Shown here: positions 8,709 through 17,023 of the stretch, piece by piece
Layout of the letters: every line of letters starts with the position of its first letter
Position numbering within the stretch: the stretch's first letter is position 1
NCBI RefSeq assembly: GCF_002079305.1
Contig: NZ_CP015039.1
Span: forward strand, 2,898,001-2,962,000
DNA: 64,000 nt
Origin: Rhodovulum sp. P5
Lineage (GTDB): Bacteria > Pseudomonadota > Alphaproteobacteria > Rhodobacterales > Rhodobacteraceae
Direction of reading: 5' to 3'
The notes under the pieces: model-generated
What the model saw: only the letters and a program-made list of their open reading frames with translations
The model's database searches: none
What the model was told of the DNA's origin: nothing
Position numbers and translations under genes: made by a program

Positions 8709-9497
8709 ATGCAACAATCTTCAGGGCAAAGGTGGTCGCATGTGCACCGGGTGATCGGTGCGCTTGTCGTGCGCGAGATGATCACCCGCTATGGGCGGTC
8801 GCCCGGCGGATATATCTGGGCCATTCTGGAACCCGCGGGGATGGTGGCCATGCTTGCCATCGTCTTTTCGCAGTTCATTCATTCCCCGCCCCTGGGCAAG
8901 AGCTTCATCCTGTTCTATGCGACCGGATACATTCCCTTTCACGCCTATTCCGACATTGCCGGGGTGGTCAGCAAGTCCGTCTCGACGAACCGGTCGTTGA
9001 TGCAGTTTCCGATGGTCACGCCGCTGGATGCGATCATCGCGCGGTTCATCCTGTCGGTGCTGACCATCATGGTGGTCAGCGTTCTGGTCTTCGCGACGCT
9101 GCTGGTCATCGTGGACGATCCGGTGCGCCTGTCCCTTGGGCCGATTCTCGTGGGTCTGTTTTCGGCCATGGCGCTTGGGCTGGGGGTGGGTACGATCAAC
9201 GCGTTCATCTTTGCCTTCGTCCCCGTCTGGCAGCAGATATGGGGCATTCTCAACCGTCCGATGTTCATCATCTCGGCGGTGTTCTTCACCTATGAGTCGC
9301 TGCCCCGGCAGGCGCAGGATCTCTTGATCTGGAACCCGGTTGTGCATGTCGTGGGCAAGGTGCGAACGGGGTTCTACCCGATCTACGAGGGCAACTATGT
9401 GTCGCTCGGCTTCGTTCTGGGGCTGTCGGCGTTCCTGTTCCTGACCGGCGCGTGGCTGATGGTGAATTACCGCAACGAGGTGATCGAGGTGCGCTGA
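8709..9497 (+). CDS. kpsM: Capsular polysaccharide export ABC transporter permease
   Basis: The 262-aa permease of the ABC-2 family has about six hydrophobic segments and the conserved N-terminal cytoplasmic part RVIGALVVREMITRYGRSPGG, followed by YIWAILEPAG, as in KpsM, BexB and CtrC. It forms the membrane channel driven by KpsT. It is divergent from kpsE with 89 bases between the start codons, a space that must hold promoters for both directions. A TTGACC sits at 8648-8653, but no well-spaced -10 follows. Confidence 0.9.
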   Translation: MQQSSGQRWSHVHRVIGALVVREMITRYGRSPGGYIWAILEPAGMVAMLAIVFSQFIHSPPLGKSFILFYATGYIPFHAYSDIAGVVSKSVSTNRSLMQFPMVTPLDAIIARFILSVLTIMVVSVLVFATLLVIVDDPVRLSLGPILVGLFSAMALGLGVGTINAFIFAFVPVWQQIWGILNRPMFIISAVFFTYESLPRQAQDLLIWNPVVHVVGKVRTGFYPIYEGNYVSLGFVLGLSAFLFLTGAWLMVNYRNEVIEVR

Positions 9498-9521
9498 ACC
9501 GCCCTGCGGTCCTCGCCCGAG

Positions 9522-10925
9522 TCAGCTTTCATAACGGGTTTTCCCGCGCCGGTCGGTGTTCAGCGGCAGGTCCATGTGCACGGGTTGATGGGCGCGCTGC
9601 GGGCAGGACGGGCGCGGGCAGAGATGGCAGTTGATGCCGATCTTGCTGACCGGGCTGCGGTCGAGGTTGAGCGGCCGGGCCGAGGCCAGCCGATGCGCCT
9701 CTCCCCGCTCGCAGCCAAGGGCGATCACCAACCGGTTGTCCTGCCCGTCGCCACCCAGAAGGGGCCGGTCGGTTGTTCGGCTGATCGTGAAGAACTGCGT
9801 CCGGTCCGGCATTTCCACAATCTGGCGCAGCATCATGCCGGGCGTGGCAAAGGCATTGTGGATGTTCCACACCGGGCAGGCGCCGCCCTTTTCGGCCAGG
9901 GCGAAGGCCGTGGCGTTCACCCGCTTGGTCACATTGCCCGCCCGGTCGATCCGAAGCAGGAAGAACCCAACGCCGCGCGCCCCGTCCCGGTGGAGGGTCG
10001 TCAAACGGTGCGCGACCTGTTCGAACGTGACATCGAATTCCGAGGCCAGCCGGTCAAAGTCGTATTGGGTGGCTTCGGCGCGCTCCAGAAACGGCGCGTA
10101 AGGCATCAGAAGGGCGGCCGCGAAATAGTTCGCCAGTTCGACATGACAGCGCGCCCGGGTCGCTTCGACCTCGATCCCGCTGGCCTTGGTGAGGGTTTCC
10201 AGCAACTCCGGGATTTCCAGCAGGCTCAGAACATGGGCCAGTTGAAAGACGCGATTGGGATGGTCCAGCGCGGCGGACAGGGCAACGGTGCCCGCGGCGC
10301 GGTCGAAAAAGCGCAGCGTGTCGGGCATGTCCTCGGTGCTTTTCAAGACGACACCGATCTGGAACTGCATCCGCAGGTGCCGCTTCAGCAGGGCGTACAT
10401 GTCATCCGACGCCCCGCCGATCTGGGCCCGCAACGTCCCGGCGGCCTCTTCCAGCGGGTGGAAGTAATTCCGGTTGTCCCGGAAGAAATCGTGGATCGCC
10501 GTCTCCGCCGCGGTGTCGAGAAGACCGTCTTCAGTCAGGTCGCTGCCCAGCCGGGCAAGCTGTGCGACCGCGCCGTGGTGACTGCGATAAAGGCTCAGGA
10601 ACAACTCGGCAAAGCGGGGCGCATGGTCCACCACGGCGCGCAGTTCCTGAAGGTCGGGCTTGTGGCGGGCAAAGGCCGGGTCGGCGACCGCGGCGCGCAG
10701 ATCGGCAAGGGTGCTGAGATCGCGGTCGTTGACCACCTCGCGCAGGTCCAGCCCATAGGCCTCGGTCAGGGCCATCAGCATTTTCACCGAAAGGGCGCGC
10801 TGGTTGTTTTCCAGCAGGTTCACATAGGCCGGGCTGACATTCAGGCGCCGGGCCATCTCTGCCTGGGTATGGCCATGCTCGCGGCGGAGCTGTCGCAGTT
10901 GCGAACCGATCAGGGTCTTGTGCAT
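9522..10925 (-). CDS. XRE-type regulator of the short-chain fatty acyl-CoA (ScfR/PccR/RamB) family
   Basis: The 467-aa regulator has an N-terminal helix-turn-helix (about residues 3-58: LRREHGHTQAEMARRLNVSP), a middle IrrE/ImmA-like domain and a C-terminal DUF2083-type domain. The IrrE-like zinc motif is degenerate: FQLAHVLSLLE stands where HExxH would be expected. The C-terminal domain ends in a cysteine cluster (CHLCPRPSC, then PQRAH). Characterised members (PccR of Rhodobacter sphaeroides, RamB, MccR) sense short-chain acyl-CoA and control propionate, acetate or methylcitrate genes. The ATG at 10925 is preferred over a TTG six codons upstream. The start region overlaps a tandem octamer that could be its own operator. 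Its target may be the divergent tct operon, but this is inferred. Confidence 0.8.
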   Translation of the reverse strand: MHKTLIGSQLRQLRREHGHTQAEMARRLNVSPAYVNLLENNQRALSVKMLMALTEAYGLDLREVVNDRDLSTLADLRAAVADPAFARHKPDLQELRAVVDHAPRFAELFLSLYRSHHGAVAQLARLGSDLTEDGLLDTAAETAIHDFFRDNRNYFHPLEEAAGTLRAQIGGASDDMYALLKRHLRMQFQIGVVLKSTEDMPDTLRFFDRAAGTVALSAALDHPNRVFQLAHVLSLLEIPELLETLTKASGIEVEATRARCHVELANYFAAALLMPYAPFLERAEATQYDFDRLASEFDVTFEQVAHRLTTLHRDGARGVGFFLLRIDRAGNVTKRVNATAFALAEKGGACPVWNIHNAFATPGMMLRQIVEMPDRTQFFTISRTTDRPLLGGDGQDNRLVIALGCERGEAHRLASARPLNLDRSPVSKIGINCHLCPRPSCPQRAHQPVHMDLPLNTDRRGKTRYES

Positions 10926-10927
10926 GT

Positions 10928-10943
10928 GTTTACAAGTTAACAA
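10928..10943 (-). promoter_or_regulatory. Tandem octamer, candidate ScfR-type operator
   Basis: On the minus strand the sequence reads TTGTTAAC directly followed by TTGTAAAC, two octamers with 7 of 8 bases equal, immediately before the regulator's ATG. Published ScfR sites (TTTGCAAA repeated with a 4-base spacer for PccR) are also paired AT-rich octamers with internal symmetry. The match is only partial, so autoregulation is a hypothesis. Confidence 0.35.
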
Positions 10944-10988
10944 TTCAGTAATTTGTAGAGGCTCATCTTAACACACCAACGTTCTTTT

Positions 10989-11017
10989 TTGTGAAATTTC
11001 TTCCGAAGTGCTAGGTG
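10989..11017 (+). promoter_or_regulatory. Candidate promoter of the tctCBA operon
   Basis: TTGTGA (10989-10994) and TAGGTG (11012-11017) are 17 bases apart, within the AT-rich divergent region between the ScfR-type regulator and tctC. It would give a leader of about 70 bases. Confidence 0.35.
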
Positions 11018-11094
11018 TATGCACGAGATTGAGGGGCCTGCCGGACGGAGGAGACATGCCGGCGCCCATTCGGTCACGAAAAGGGAGGATTTAC

Positions 11095-12072
11095 ATGATC
11101 AACAGCATCACACGTCGTACGATGCTTGGTTGCCTGACGGCTGCGGCCGTCGCACTGGGAACGCCCGCGCTTGCCGAGGGCTGGAAACCGATCAAACCGG
11201 TCGAGATGGTCATCATGGCCGGCCAGGGCGGCGGCGCCGACCGGCTAGCCCGGCTGTTCCAGTCGATTATCCAGAAGGAAAAGCTGTCCAGCATGCCGGT
11301 CCTGCCGGTGAACAAGGGCGGCGGGTCCGGCGCCGAGGCGCTGCGCTATCTCAAGGACAAGGAAGGCGACGCCCATACCATCATGGCGACGCTGAACAGC
11401 TATTACACAACGCCCCTGCGCACCGATATCGGCGTCGACATCGAAGAATACACGCCGATTGCGCGCATGGCGCTCGACACCTTTGTTCTGTGGGTCAGTG
11501 CCGACAGCGACATCCACACGCTCGACGACTTCGTCGCCGCGGTGAAAGACTCCGGCGGGACGTGGAAGATGGGCGGCACCGGCACCGGGCAGGAGGACAG
11601 TCTTGTCACCGCGATGCTGGAAAAAGAATTCGGCATCAAGGTCGTCTATGTGCCGTTCAAGGGCGGCGGGGACGTGGCCAAGAACCTTGTCGGTGGTCAC
11701 ATCGATTCGACGGTCAACAACCCGTCGGAACAGATGGGCTTCTGGCAGGCGGGCAAGTCGCGTCCGATCGCGGCCCTGACGCCCGACCGGCTTGAGGTGT
11801 TCCCCGACGTGCCGACCTTTACCGAGCTTGGCCATCCGCTGGTCTACTGGATGCAGCGCTCCTTCGTCGGGCCCAAGGACATGCCGGCCGACGCCGTGGC
11901 CTACTATACGGACATGTTCCAAAAGGTCGCGCAGACGGAAGAGTGGCAGACCTACACCAAGGACAAGGCGCTGATGGCGGACTTCCTTACGGGCGATGCG
12001 CTGCAGGCGTATTTCCTGGAAGAACGCGACAAGCATGCCGAGATCCTGAAGGACATGTCGGGCGAGTCCTGA
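11095..12072 (+). CDS. tctC: Tripartite tricarboxylate transporter substrate-binding protein
   Basis: The 325-aa periplasmic binding protein of the TctC/Bug family captures a carboxylate for the TctAB permease. Residues 1-28 form a signal peptide with a twin-arginine-like start (SITRRTMLGCLTAAAVALG) ending near ALA-EG. The body shows the Bug pattern: a first strand with VEMVIMAGQGGGADRLAR, a GTGQEDSL loop and VPFKGGGDVAKNLVGGHID. The ATG at 11095 has a strong ribosome binding site (GGGAGG, 7 bases upstream). It is followed by a hairpin and then tctB and tctA, the classical order C-B-A. The ligand is unknown; the CoA ligase downstream suggests a small carboxylic acid. Confidence 0.9.
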   Translation: MINSITRRTMLGCLTAAAVALGTPALAEGWKPIKPVEMVIMAGQGGGADRLARLFQSIIQKEKLSSMPVLPVNKGGGSGAEALRYLKDKEGDAHTIMATLNSYYTTPLRTDIGVDIEEYTPIARMALDTFVLWVSADSDIHTLDDFVAAVKDSGGTWKMGGTGTGQEDSLVTAMLEKEFGIKVVYVPFKGGGDVAKNLVGGHIDSTVNNPSEQMGFWQAGKSRPIAALTPDRLEVFPDVPTFTELGHPLVYWMQRSFVGPKDMPADAVAYYTDMFQKVAQTEEWQTYTKDKALMADFLTGDALQAYFLEERDKHAEILKDMSGES

Positions 12073-12094
12073 TCGCCGCCTGACCGGTGCCGCG

Positions 12095-12118
12095 CGGCCG
12101 GGGTGAGAGCCTCGGCCG
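12095..12118 (+). terminator. Intercistronic hairpin after tctC
   Basis: CGGCCGGGG (12095-12103) pairs with CCTCGGCCG (12110-12118), 9 bp with one G-U pair and a 6-base loop, followed by TCTTTCCCT. It probably acts as a partial terminator or as an RNA end stabiliser that favours the binding protein over the permease. Confidence 0.55.
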
Positions 12119-12151
12119 TCTTTCCCTGAAAACCGAGCGTGGAGGTGCGCC

Positions 12152-12646
12152 ATGCTTGTCGCTGACCGTCTTATTGCCGTCGCGATGATGGGCCTGTCGC
12201 TGTATTTCATGTGGCATGCCACTGTCCTGCCCATCGGATGGGTCGAAGGGGCCGGACCCGGCGGCGGTGCGTTCCCCTTCTGGCTGTCCGTCGTGATGCT
12301 GGTGGCGTCCGCGGGTGTGTTGTTGCGCAGCTTCTCGCGCGCGGCCCCCCACATGGACGAGAAATTCATCCCCGATGCCGATGCGGTGCCACAGATCCTG
12401 GGCGTCTCTGCCCTGTTGATCGCCACGATTGCCGCAATCCCCTTTGCCGGGGCCTATGTGTCGCTGATCGTTTTCCTGCTGGTCTACCTGCGGCTTTTCG
12501 GCGGGCATGGCTGGGTGCTGACCGGAAGCCTGACGCTGGCAACCCCGGTGTTCCTGTTCTTCTTCTTCGAAGTCACGCTGAAGATACTGCTGCCGAAGGG
12601 CTGGACCGAACCGCTGTTCATCCCGCTTTACGCGCAGTTCTTCTGA
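12152..12646 (+). CDS. tctB: Tripartite tricarboxylate transporter small permease subunit
   Basis: The 164-aa product has four hydrophobic segments (about residues 2-22, 40-58, 85-108 and 112-150) and the GPGGGAFPFWLS motif after the first segment, typical of TctB. With TctA it forms the sodium-driven inner-membrane permease of the TTT system. A GGAGG sequence lies just before the ATG. It is 13 bases ahead of tctA. Confidence 0.87.
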   Translation: MLVADRLIAVAMMGLSLYFMWHATVLPIGWVEGAGPGGGAFPFWLSVVMLVASAGVLLRSFSRAAPHMDEKFIPDADAVPQILGVSALLIATIAAIPFAGAYVSLIVFLLVYLRLFGGHGWVLTGSLTLATPVFLFFFFEVTLKILLPKGWTEPLFIPLYAQFF

Positions 12647-12659
12647 GAGAGGCCCGGTC

Positions 12660-14177
12660 ATGGACACGCTCGCTCTTCTTGCAGACGGTTTTGCGACCTC
12701 GCTATCCCCGTTCAACCTGATGATCGTCCTGATCGGTGTGACCGCGGGGCTGTTCATCGGGGCGATGCCGGGGCTCGGATCGGTCAACGGCGTGGCCATC
12801 GTGCTGCCGCTGACCTTCATCGTGCCGCCTGCCTCTGCCATCATCCTGCTGGCCGCGATCTACTATGGGGCGATGTACGGGGGGGCGGTCAGTTCGATCC
12901 TCCTGGGCATACCGGGGGCGTCGACCGCCGTGGCGACAACCTTCGACGGGCGGCCCATGGCGCAGAAGGGAGAGGCCGGTCTTGCCCTGATTGCGGCGGC
13001 CGTGGCGTCCTTCGTGGGCGGCACGATTTCGGTGATCCTGTTCACGCTGTTTGCCGCGCCGCTGGCCGATATCGCGCTGGCCTTCGGCCCGGCCGAGGAA
13101 TTTGCGCTGGTCCTGATGGCCTTCACGACCTTCGTGGGTCTTGGCGGGGACGATGTGTTCAAGACCATCGCGATGATCTGTCTTGGTCTGGTGCTTTCGA
13201 CCGTGGGGCTTGACCTGATTTCGGGCCAGCCGCGGCTAATCTTCTTCGACATGCCGGGCTTCTATTCGGGGATCAGCTTCCTTGTGCTGGCCATCGGGGT
13301 CTACGGCGTGGGCGAGGTGCTCTACACGATCGAGACATCGCGCAGCGCTCCGTCTGTCACCGCAGCGCGGCTGACCTTCCGCGAACTGGGCGCCGGCCTG
13401 AAGAAGATGAACCAGCTTTGGCGCACGATGAGCTTTGGCTCGTTCCTCGGGTTTTTCGTGGGCATGCTGCCGGCGGCCGGGGCCACGCCGGCCTCGTTGA
13501 TGAGTTACGGTCTGGCCAAGACCTTTTCGAAAAAGCCTGAAACCTTCGGCCGCGGCAATATCGAGGGTGTCGCCGCGCCCGAGACGGCGAACAACGCGGC
13601 CTCCACCGGTTCGCTCCTGCCGATGCTGACGCTGGGCATTCCCGGCTCGCCCACCACTGCACTGCTTTTGGGCGGCATGGTGATGTGGGGGCTGGTGCCG
13701 GGGCCGATGCTGTTCATCGAACAGCCGGATTTCGTCTGGGGGCTGATCAGTTCGCTTTACACGGCCAACGCGGCGGCGGTCATCATCAACATCGCGCTGA
13801 TCCCGCTGTTCGTCTGGGCGCTGCGGATGCCGTTCACGGTGCTTTGCGCGCTGGTGCTGGTTCTGTGCATCGTGGGCGGCTTCGCCCCGAACCAGAAAAT
13901 GCACGATGTCTGGCTGATCGCGGGCTTCGGTATCGCGGGCTATGTGCTGCGCAAGGCGGACTATCCGCTGGCACCCTTGGTGCTGGCGCTGGTGCTTGGC
14001 CCACTGATGGAAAAGAGCTTCCGCCAGTCGCTGATCGCAGAGCAGGGTGACATCATGGTCTTTGTCGAACGTCCGCTTTCTGCCATCTTCATCGGGCTGT
14101 CGGTGGTGTTCTTTGTCCTGCCGCTGATCAAGCTTATGCGACGTAACAAGGGAAAGTCATTGGCCCCGGCGGAATGA
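12660..14177 (+). CDS. tctA: Tripartite tricarboxylate transporter large permease subunit
   Basis: The 505-aa protein has about twelve membrane segments and the two TctA glycine/proline motifs: GAMPGLGSVNGVAIVLPLTF in the first half and GMLPAAGATPASLMSYGLAK in the second. The GIPGASTAVATTFDGRPMAQ and TLGIPGSPTTALLLGGMVMW segments are also diagnostic. It is the main transport subunit, working with TctB and fed by TctC. The next gene starts 35 bases downstream and is probably in the same transcript. Confidence 0.92.
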   Translation: MDTLALLADGFATSLSPFNLMIVLIGVTAGLFIGAMPGLGSVNGVAIVLPLTFIVPPASAIILLAAIYYGAMYGGAVSSILLGIPGASTAVATTFDGRPMAQKGEAGLALIAAAVASFVGGTISVILFTLFAAPLADIALAFGPAEEFALVLMAFTTFVGLGGDDVFKTIAMICLGLVLSTVGLDLISGQPRLIFFDMPGFYSGISFLVLAIGVYGVGEVLYTIETSRSAPSVTAARLTFRELGAGLKKMNQLWRTMSFGSFLGFFVGMLPAAGATPASLMSYGLAKTFSKKPETFGRGNIEGVAAPETANNAASTGSLLPMLTLGIPGSPTTALLLGGMVMWGLVPGPMLFIEQPDFVWGLISSLYTANAAAVIINIALIPLFVWALRMPFTVLCALVLVLCIVGGFAPNQKMHDVWLIAGFGIAGYVLRKADYPLAPLVLALVLGPLMEKSFRQSLIAEQGDIMVFVERPLSAIFIGLSVVFFVLPLIKLMRRNKGKSLAPAE

Positions 14178-14212
14178 CCGGGACCACAATGAAAAGATGA
14201 GAGGATGTTGAC

Positions 14213-15742
14213 GTGCAAACCATCAGGGACTTGCTTCAGGGACATGACGACACGCGGCCGGCCATCGGCGCGCCCGAGCGTGACTGGCTGACATATGGCG
14301 GGCTGAAGGCGCTGTCGGACAAGGTGGCCGGCCAGCTGCATGCCGCGGGCGTGGGGCGCGGGGATCGGGTCGCCATCGTGTTGCCGAACGGGCCGGAAAT
14401 GGCCACGGCCTTCGTGACCATTGCGCAATCGGCGGTGACCGCACCGCTGAACCCCAACTATCGGGAGGATGAATACGCCTTTTACCTTGAGGATCTGAAG
14501 GCGAAGGCGATTGTCCTGGCAGAGGGGTATGACGGCCCCGCGCTGGCGGCGGCCAACCGCTCCGGCCTGACGATCCTGCGGCTGGCTTTCGATGCCGCAT
14601 CGCCCGCCGGTGATTTCGACCTGACCGCAGCGGGGGGCGGGGGAGAGTGCGACGCCGGCGTGCCGAGCTCCGACGATGTTGCGCTGATCCTGCACACCTC
14701 GGGCACCACGTCGCGGCCGAAGATCGTGCCGCTGCTGCAATCGAACGTCGCGGCCTCTGCCATTCACATCAAGGACTCGCTGGCGCTGACGGCGGACGAC
14801 CGGTGCCTGAACGTCATGCCGCTGTTCCATATCCACGGGCTGGTGGCGGCGGTCACGGCGTCGCTGTCGGCTGGCGCGTCGATCTGGTGCGCTCCGGGCT
14901 TTGATGCGCTGCGCTTCTTCGGCTGGATGGCGGATGCGAAACCCACCTGGTACACCGCCGTGCCGACCATGCATCAGGCGATCCTGTCGCGCGCGCCGCG
15001 CAACAAGGAGATCATCGAGGCCGCTGGCCTGCGCTTCCTGCGCTCCTCCTCCGCCTCGCTGCCCGCACAGGTGATGACCGCCTTGGTGGAGACCTTCGAC
15101 GCGCCCCTGATCGAAGCCTATGGTATGACCGAGGCCGCGCATCAGATGTGCTGCAACCCGTTGCCGCGAGGCGAGCAGAAGCCGGGATCGGTGGGGGTCG
15201 AGGCCGGGCCGATGGTCCGCATCGCCCATGAGACCGAGAACCACCTGATCAAGGGCACGGGCGAGGTGGTGATTTCGGGCCCCAATGTCACGCCCGGTTA
15301 CGAGGGCAACCCCGACGCCAATGCCAAGAGCTTCTTCGAGGCCGAGGGCAGGCGCTGGTTCCGCACCGGCGATCAGGGCGCGTTCGACGAAGATGGCTAT
15401 CTGCATCTGACGGGCCGCCTGAAAGAGATCATCAACCGCGGCGGCGAAAAGGTCAGCCCGTTGGAGGTCGACGGCGTCCTGATGGATCACCCGGCGATCG
15501 TCCAGTGCGTCACCTTCGCGCTGCCCCATCCCAAGCTGGGCGAGGAAGTCGCCGCGGCGGTGGTGCTGAAAGAGGGCGCCGAGGCGACCGAGCAGGACAT
15601 CCGCAAGTTCGCCGCCGAACGGGTCGCCGATTTCAAGGTGCCGCGCAAGGTGGTGATCCTTGACGAGATCCCGAAGGGCGCGACGGGCAAGTTGCAGCGG
15701 ATCGGTCTGGCCGAAAAGCTGGGCCTTGCCGAGCCGGCCTGA
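14213..15742 (+). CDS. AMP-forming acyl-CoA synthetase, oxalate-CoA ligase-like
   Basis: The 509-aa ANL-family enzyme activates a carboxylic acid as its adenylate and transfers it to CoA. Visible motifs are the P-loop LHTSGTTSRPK (about residues 160-170), the MPLFHIHGL and YTAVPTMHQ segments, YGMTEAAH, the hinge GRLKEIINRGGEK and the catalytic lysine in PKGATGKLQR near the end. By memory the protein resembles AAE3/Pcs60-type oxalate-CoA ligases along its whole length, including HTSGTTSRPK and TWYTAVPT, but the true substrate is unknown. It starts with GTG, 35 bases after tctA. Its place between a carboxylate transporter and a ketopantoate-reductase-like enzyme suggests that it activates the imported acid. 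Confidence 0.75.
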   Translation: MQTIRDLLQGHDDTRPAIGAPERDWLTYGGLKALSDKVAGQLHAAGVGRGDRVAIVLPNGPEMATAFVTIAQSAVTAPLNPNYREDEYAFYLEDLKAKAIVLAEGYDGPALAAANRSGLTILRLAFDAASPAGDFDLTAAGGGGECDAGVPSSDDVALILHTSGTTSRPKIVPLLQSNVAASAIHIKDSLALTADDRCLNVMPLFHIHGLVAAVTASLSAGASIWCAPGFDALRFFGWMADAKPTWYTAVPTMHQAILSRAPRNKEIIEAAGLRFLRSSSASLPAQVMTALVETFDAPLIEAYGMTEAAHQMCCNPLPRGEQKPGSVGVEAGPMVRIAHETENHLIKGTGEVVISGPNVTPGYEGNPDANAKSFFEAEGRRWFRTGDQGAFDEDGYLHLTGRLKEIINRGGEKVSPLEVDGVLMDHPAIVQCVTFALPHPKLGEEVAAAVVLKEGAEATEQDIRKFAAERVADFKVPRKVVILDEIPKGATGKLQRIGLAEKLGLAEPA

Positions 15743-15787
15743 ACGGGCCGTCGCCGACGCGGGAATACTCCCTGAGAAACGAACAAG

Positions 15788-15809
15788 CGGCGGGCTTTCG
15801 GGCCCGCCG
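15788..15809 (+). terminator. Hairpin between the CoA ligase and reductase genes
   Basis: CGGCGGGC (15788-15795) and GCCCGCCG (15802-15809) form a perfect 8-bp stem with loop TTTCGG, followed by TCTC. There is no long T run, so it is probably an attenuator or mRNA-stabilising structure inside the operon. Confidence 0.45.
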
Positions 15810-15829
15810 TCTCAACAAGGGATTGTGCA

Positions 15830-16810
15830 ATGAAGATCTGTGTGTTCGGAGCGGGCGCCATCGGCGGCTATATGGGGGCGAAGCTTGCGCAGGCGGGCGC
15901 GGAGGTCAGCCTTGTGGCGCGGGGGCCGCATCTGGCGGCGATGAAGGCCAACGGGCTGCGGCTGATCGAGGAGGAAACCGGCACCGACACGACGGTGTCG
16001 GTCACCGCGTCGGACAATGCCGCCGATCTGGGGCCGCAGGATTACGTCATCGTCACGCTCAAGGCGCATTCGGTGCCGCCCGTGGTGGACAAGATGCAAC
16101 CGCTGATCGGAGAGAACACGACCATCGTCAGCGGCGTGAACGGGGTGCCGTGGTGGTATTTCCACAAGATCGGCGGGCCGCTGGAAGGCACTAGGCTGGC
16201 CTCGGTCGATCCCGGCGATGCGCAGTGGAACGGGTTCGGCCCCGACCGGGTGCTGGGTTGCGTCGTCTACCCCGCGGCCGAGGTGATCGAGCCCGGCGTG
16301 GTGAAGCATATCGAGGGCAACCGGTTTTCGCTGGGCGAACCCGACGGGTCGAAATCGGACCGCGCGATGGCCCTGTCCAAGGCGCTGAGCGCGGCGGGGT
16401 TGAAGGCGCCGGTGCGCCCGAAACTGCGGGATGAGATCTGGGTCAAGCTGTGGGGGAACCTGTCCTTCAACCCGATCTCGGCGCTGACCCATGCGACGCT
16501 GGATGTCCTGTGCACCGATCCGGGCACGCGCATCGTCGCGCGCAACATGATGGTCGAGGCGCAGGAGATCGCCGAGAAGCTGGGCGTGAAGTTCCCCATC
16601 GACGTGGATCGGCGGATCGACGGGGGCGCCGCGGTGGGGGCGCACCGGACCTCGATGCTGCAAGACCTAGACATGGGCCGCCCGATGGAGATCGACGCCC
16701 TGGTGGGATCCGTGCAGGAACTGGGCCGGGTCACGGAAACGCCCACGCCGACCATCGATACGGTACTGGCGCTGGTGCAACTGCGGGCACGTACAGCGGG
16801 GCTTTACTGA
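15830..16810 (+). CDS. 2-dehydropantoate 2-reductase family oxidoreductase
   Basis: The 326-aa protein has the Rossmann NADP-binding start FGAGAIGGYMGAKLAQAGAE (GxGxxG at residues 7-12), the VTLKAHSVPP segment and the C-terminal helical domain with KLWGNLSFNPISALT, in which the lysine is the family catalytic residue. The ketopantoate reductase (PanE/ApbA) family also contains paralogues that reduce other 2-keto acids. Because it lies in a transport and CoA-activation operon rather than with pantothenate genes, I infer that it acts on the metabolite handled by this operon and not in vitamin synthesis. It follows the CoA ligase by 87 bases that contain a hairpin. Confidence 0.72.
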   Translation: MKICVFGAGAIGGYMGAKLAQAGAEVSLVARGPHLAAMKANGLRLIEEETGTDTTVSVTASDNAADLGPQDYVIVTLKAHSVPPVVDKMQPLIGENTTIVSGVNGVPWWYFHKIGGPLEGTRLASVDPGDAQWNGFGPDRVLGCVVYPAAEVIEPGVVKHIEGNRFSLGEPDGSKSDRAMALSKALSAAGLKAPVRPKLRDEIWVKLWGNLSFNPISALTHATLDVLCTDPGTRIVARNMMVEAQEIAEKLGVKFPIDVDRRIDGGAAVGAHRTSMLQDLDMGRPMEIDALVGSVQELGRVTETPTPTIDTVLALVQLRARTAGLY

Positions 16811-16951
16811 TCCGGGTGACCCTCTGGGGCCATGGATCGGGGCGCCCTGCGGCGACGTTATTGGGCGAACGGCGGCGGCGGCTTTCGTCTTGCGGAAGAG
16901 CTGCCCCCACGTTCCGTATTGAATTTGGCATACCAAGCCGCGCCTGCGGCT

Positions 16952-16980
16952 TTACCCGGTTCGAGTCTTGCGCCTAGTAT
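16952..16980 (+). promoter_or_regulatory. Candidate promoter of the TRAP operon
   Basis: TTACCC (16952-16957) and TAGTAT (16975-16980) are spaced by 17 bases, 44 bases before the start of the TRAP binding-protein gene. The -35 match is weak and the -10 fair. Confidence 0.3.
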
Positions 16981-17023
16981 GCCCCGACGGACCTGCGGGT
17001 TCGTCCGACTTGGGAGGAAGAAA

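Noticed and set aside
7333..9497. Separation of kpsE from kpsM as a sign of a rearranged or broken capsule locus
   Set aside because: All three genes are intact and adjacent. A divergent arrangement around a shared promoter region is a workable layout, so no disruption need be assumed.
16959..16968. GGTTCGAGTC resembling a tRNA T-loop
   Set aside because: The flanking bases do not pair as a T stem, and no acceptor, D or anticodon arms can be formed around it.
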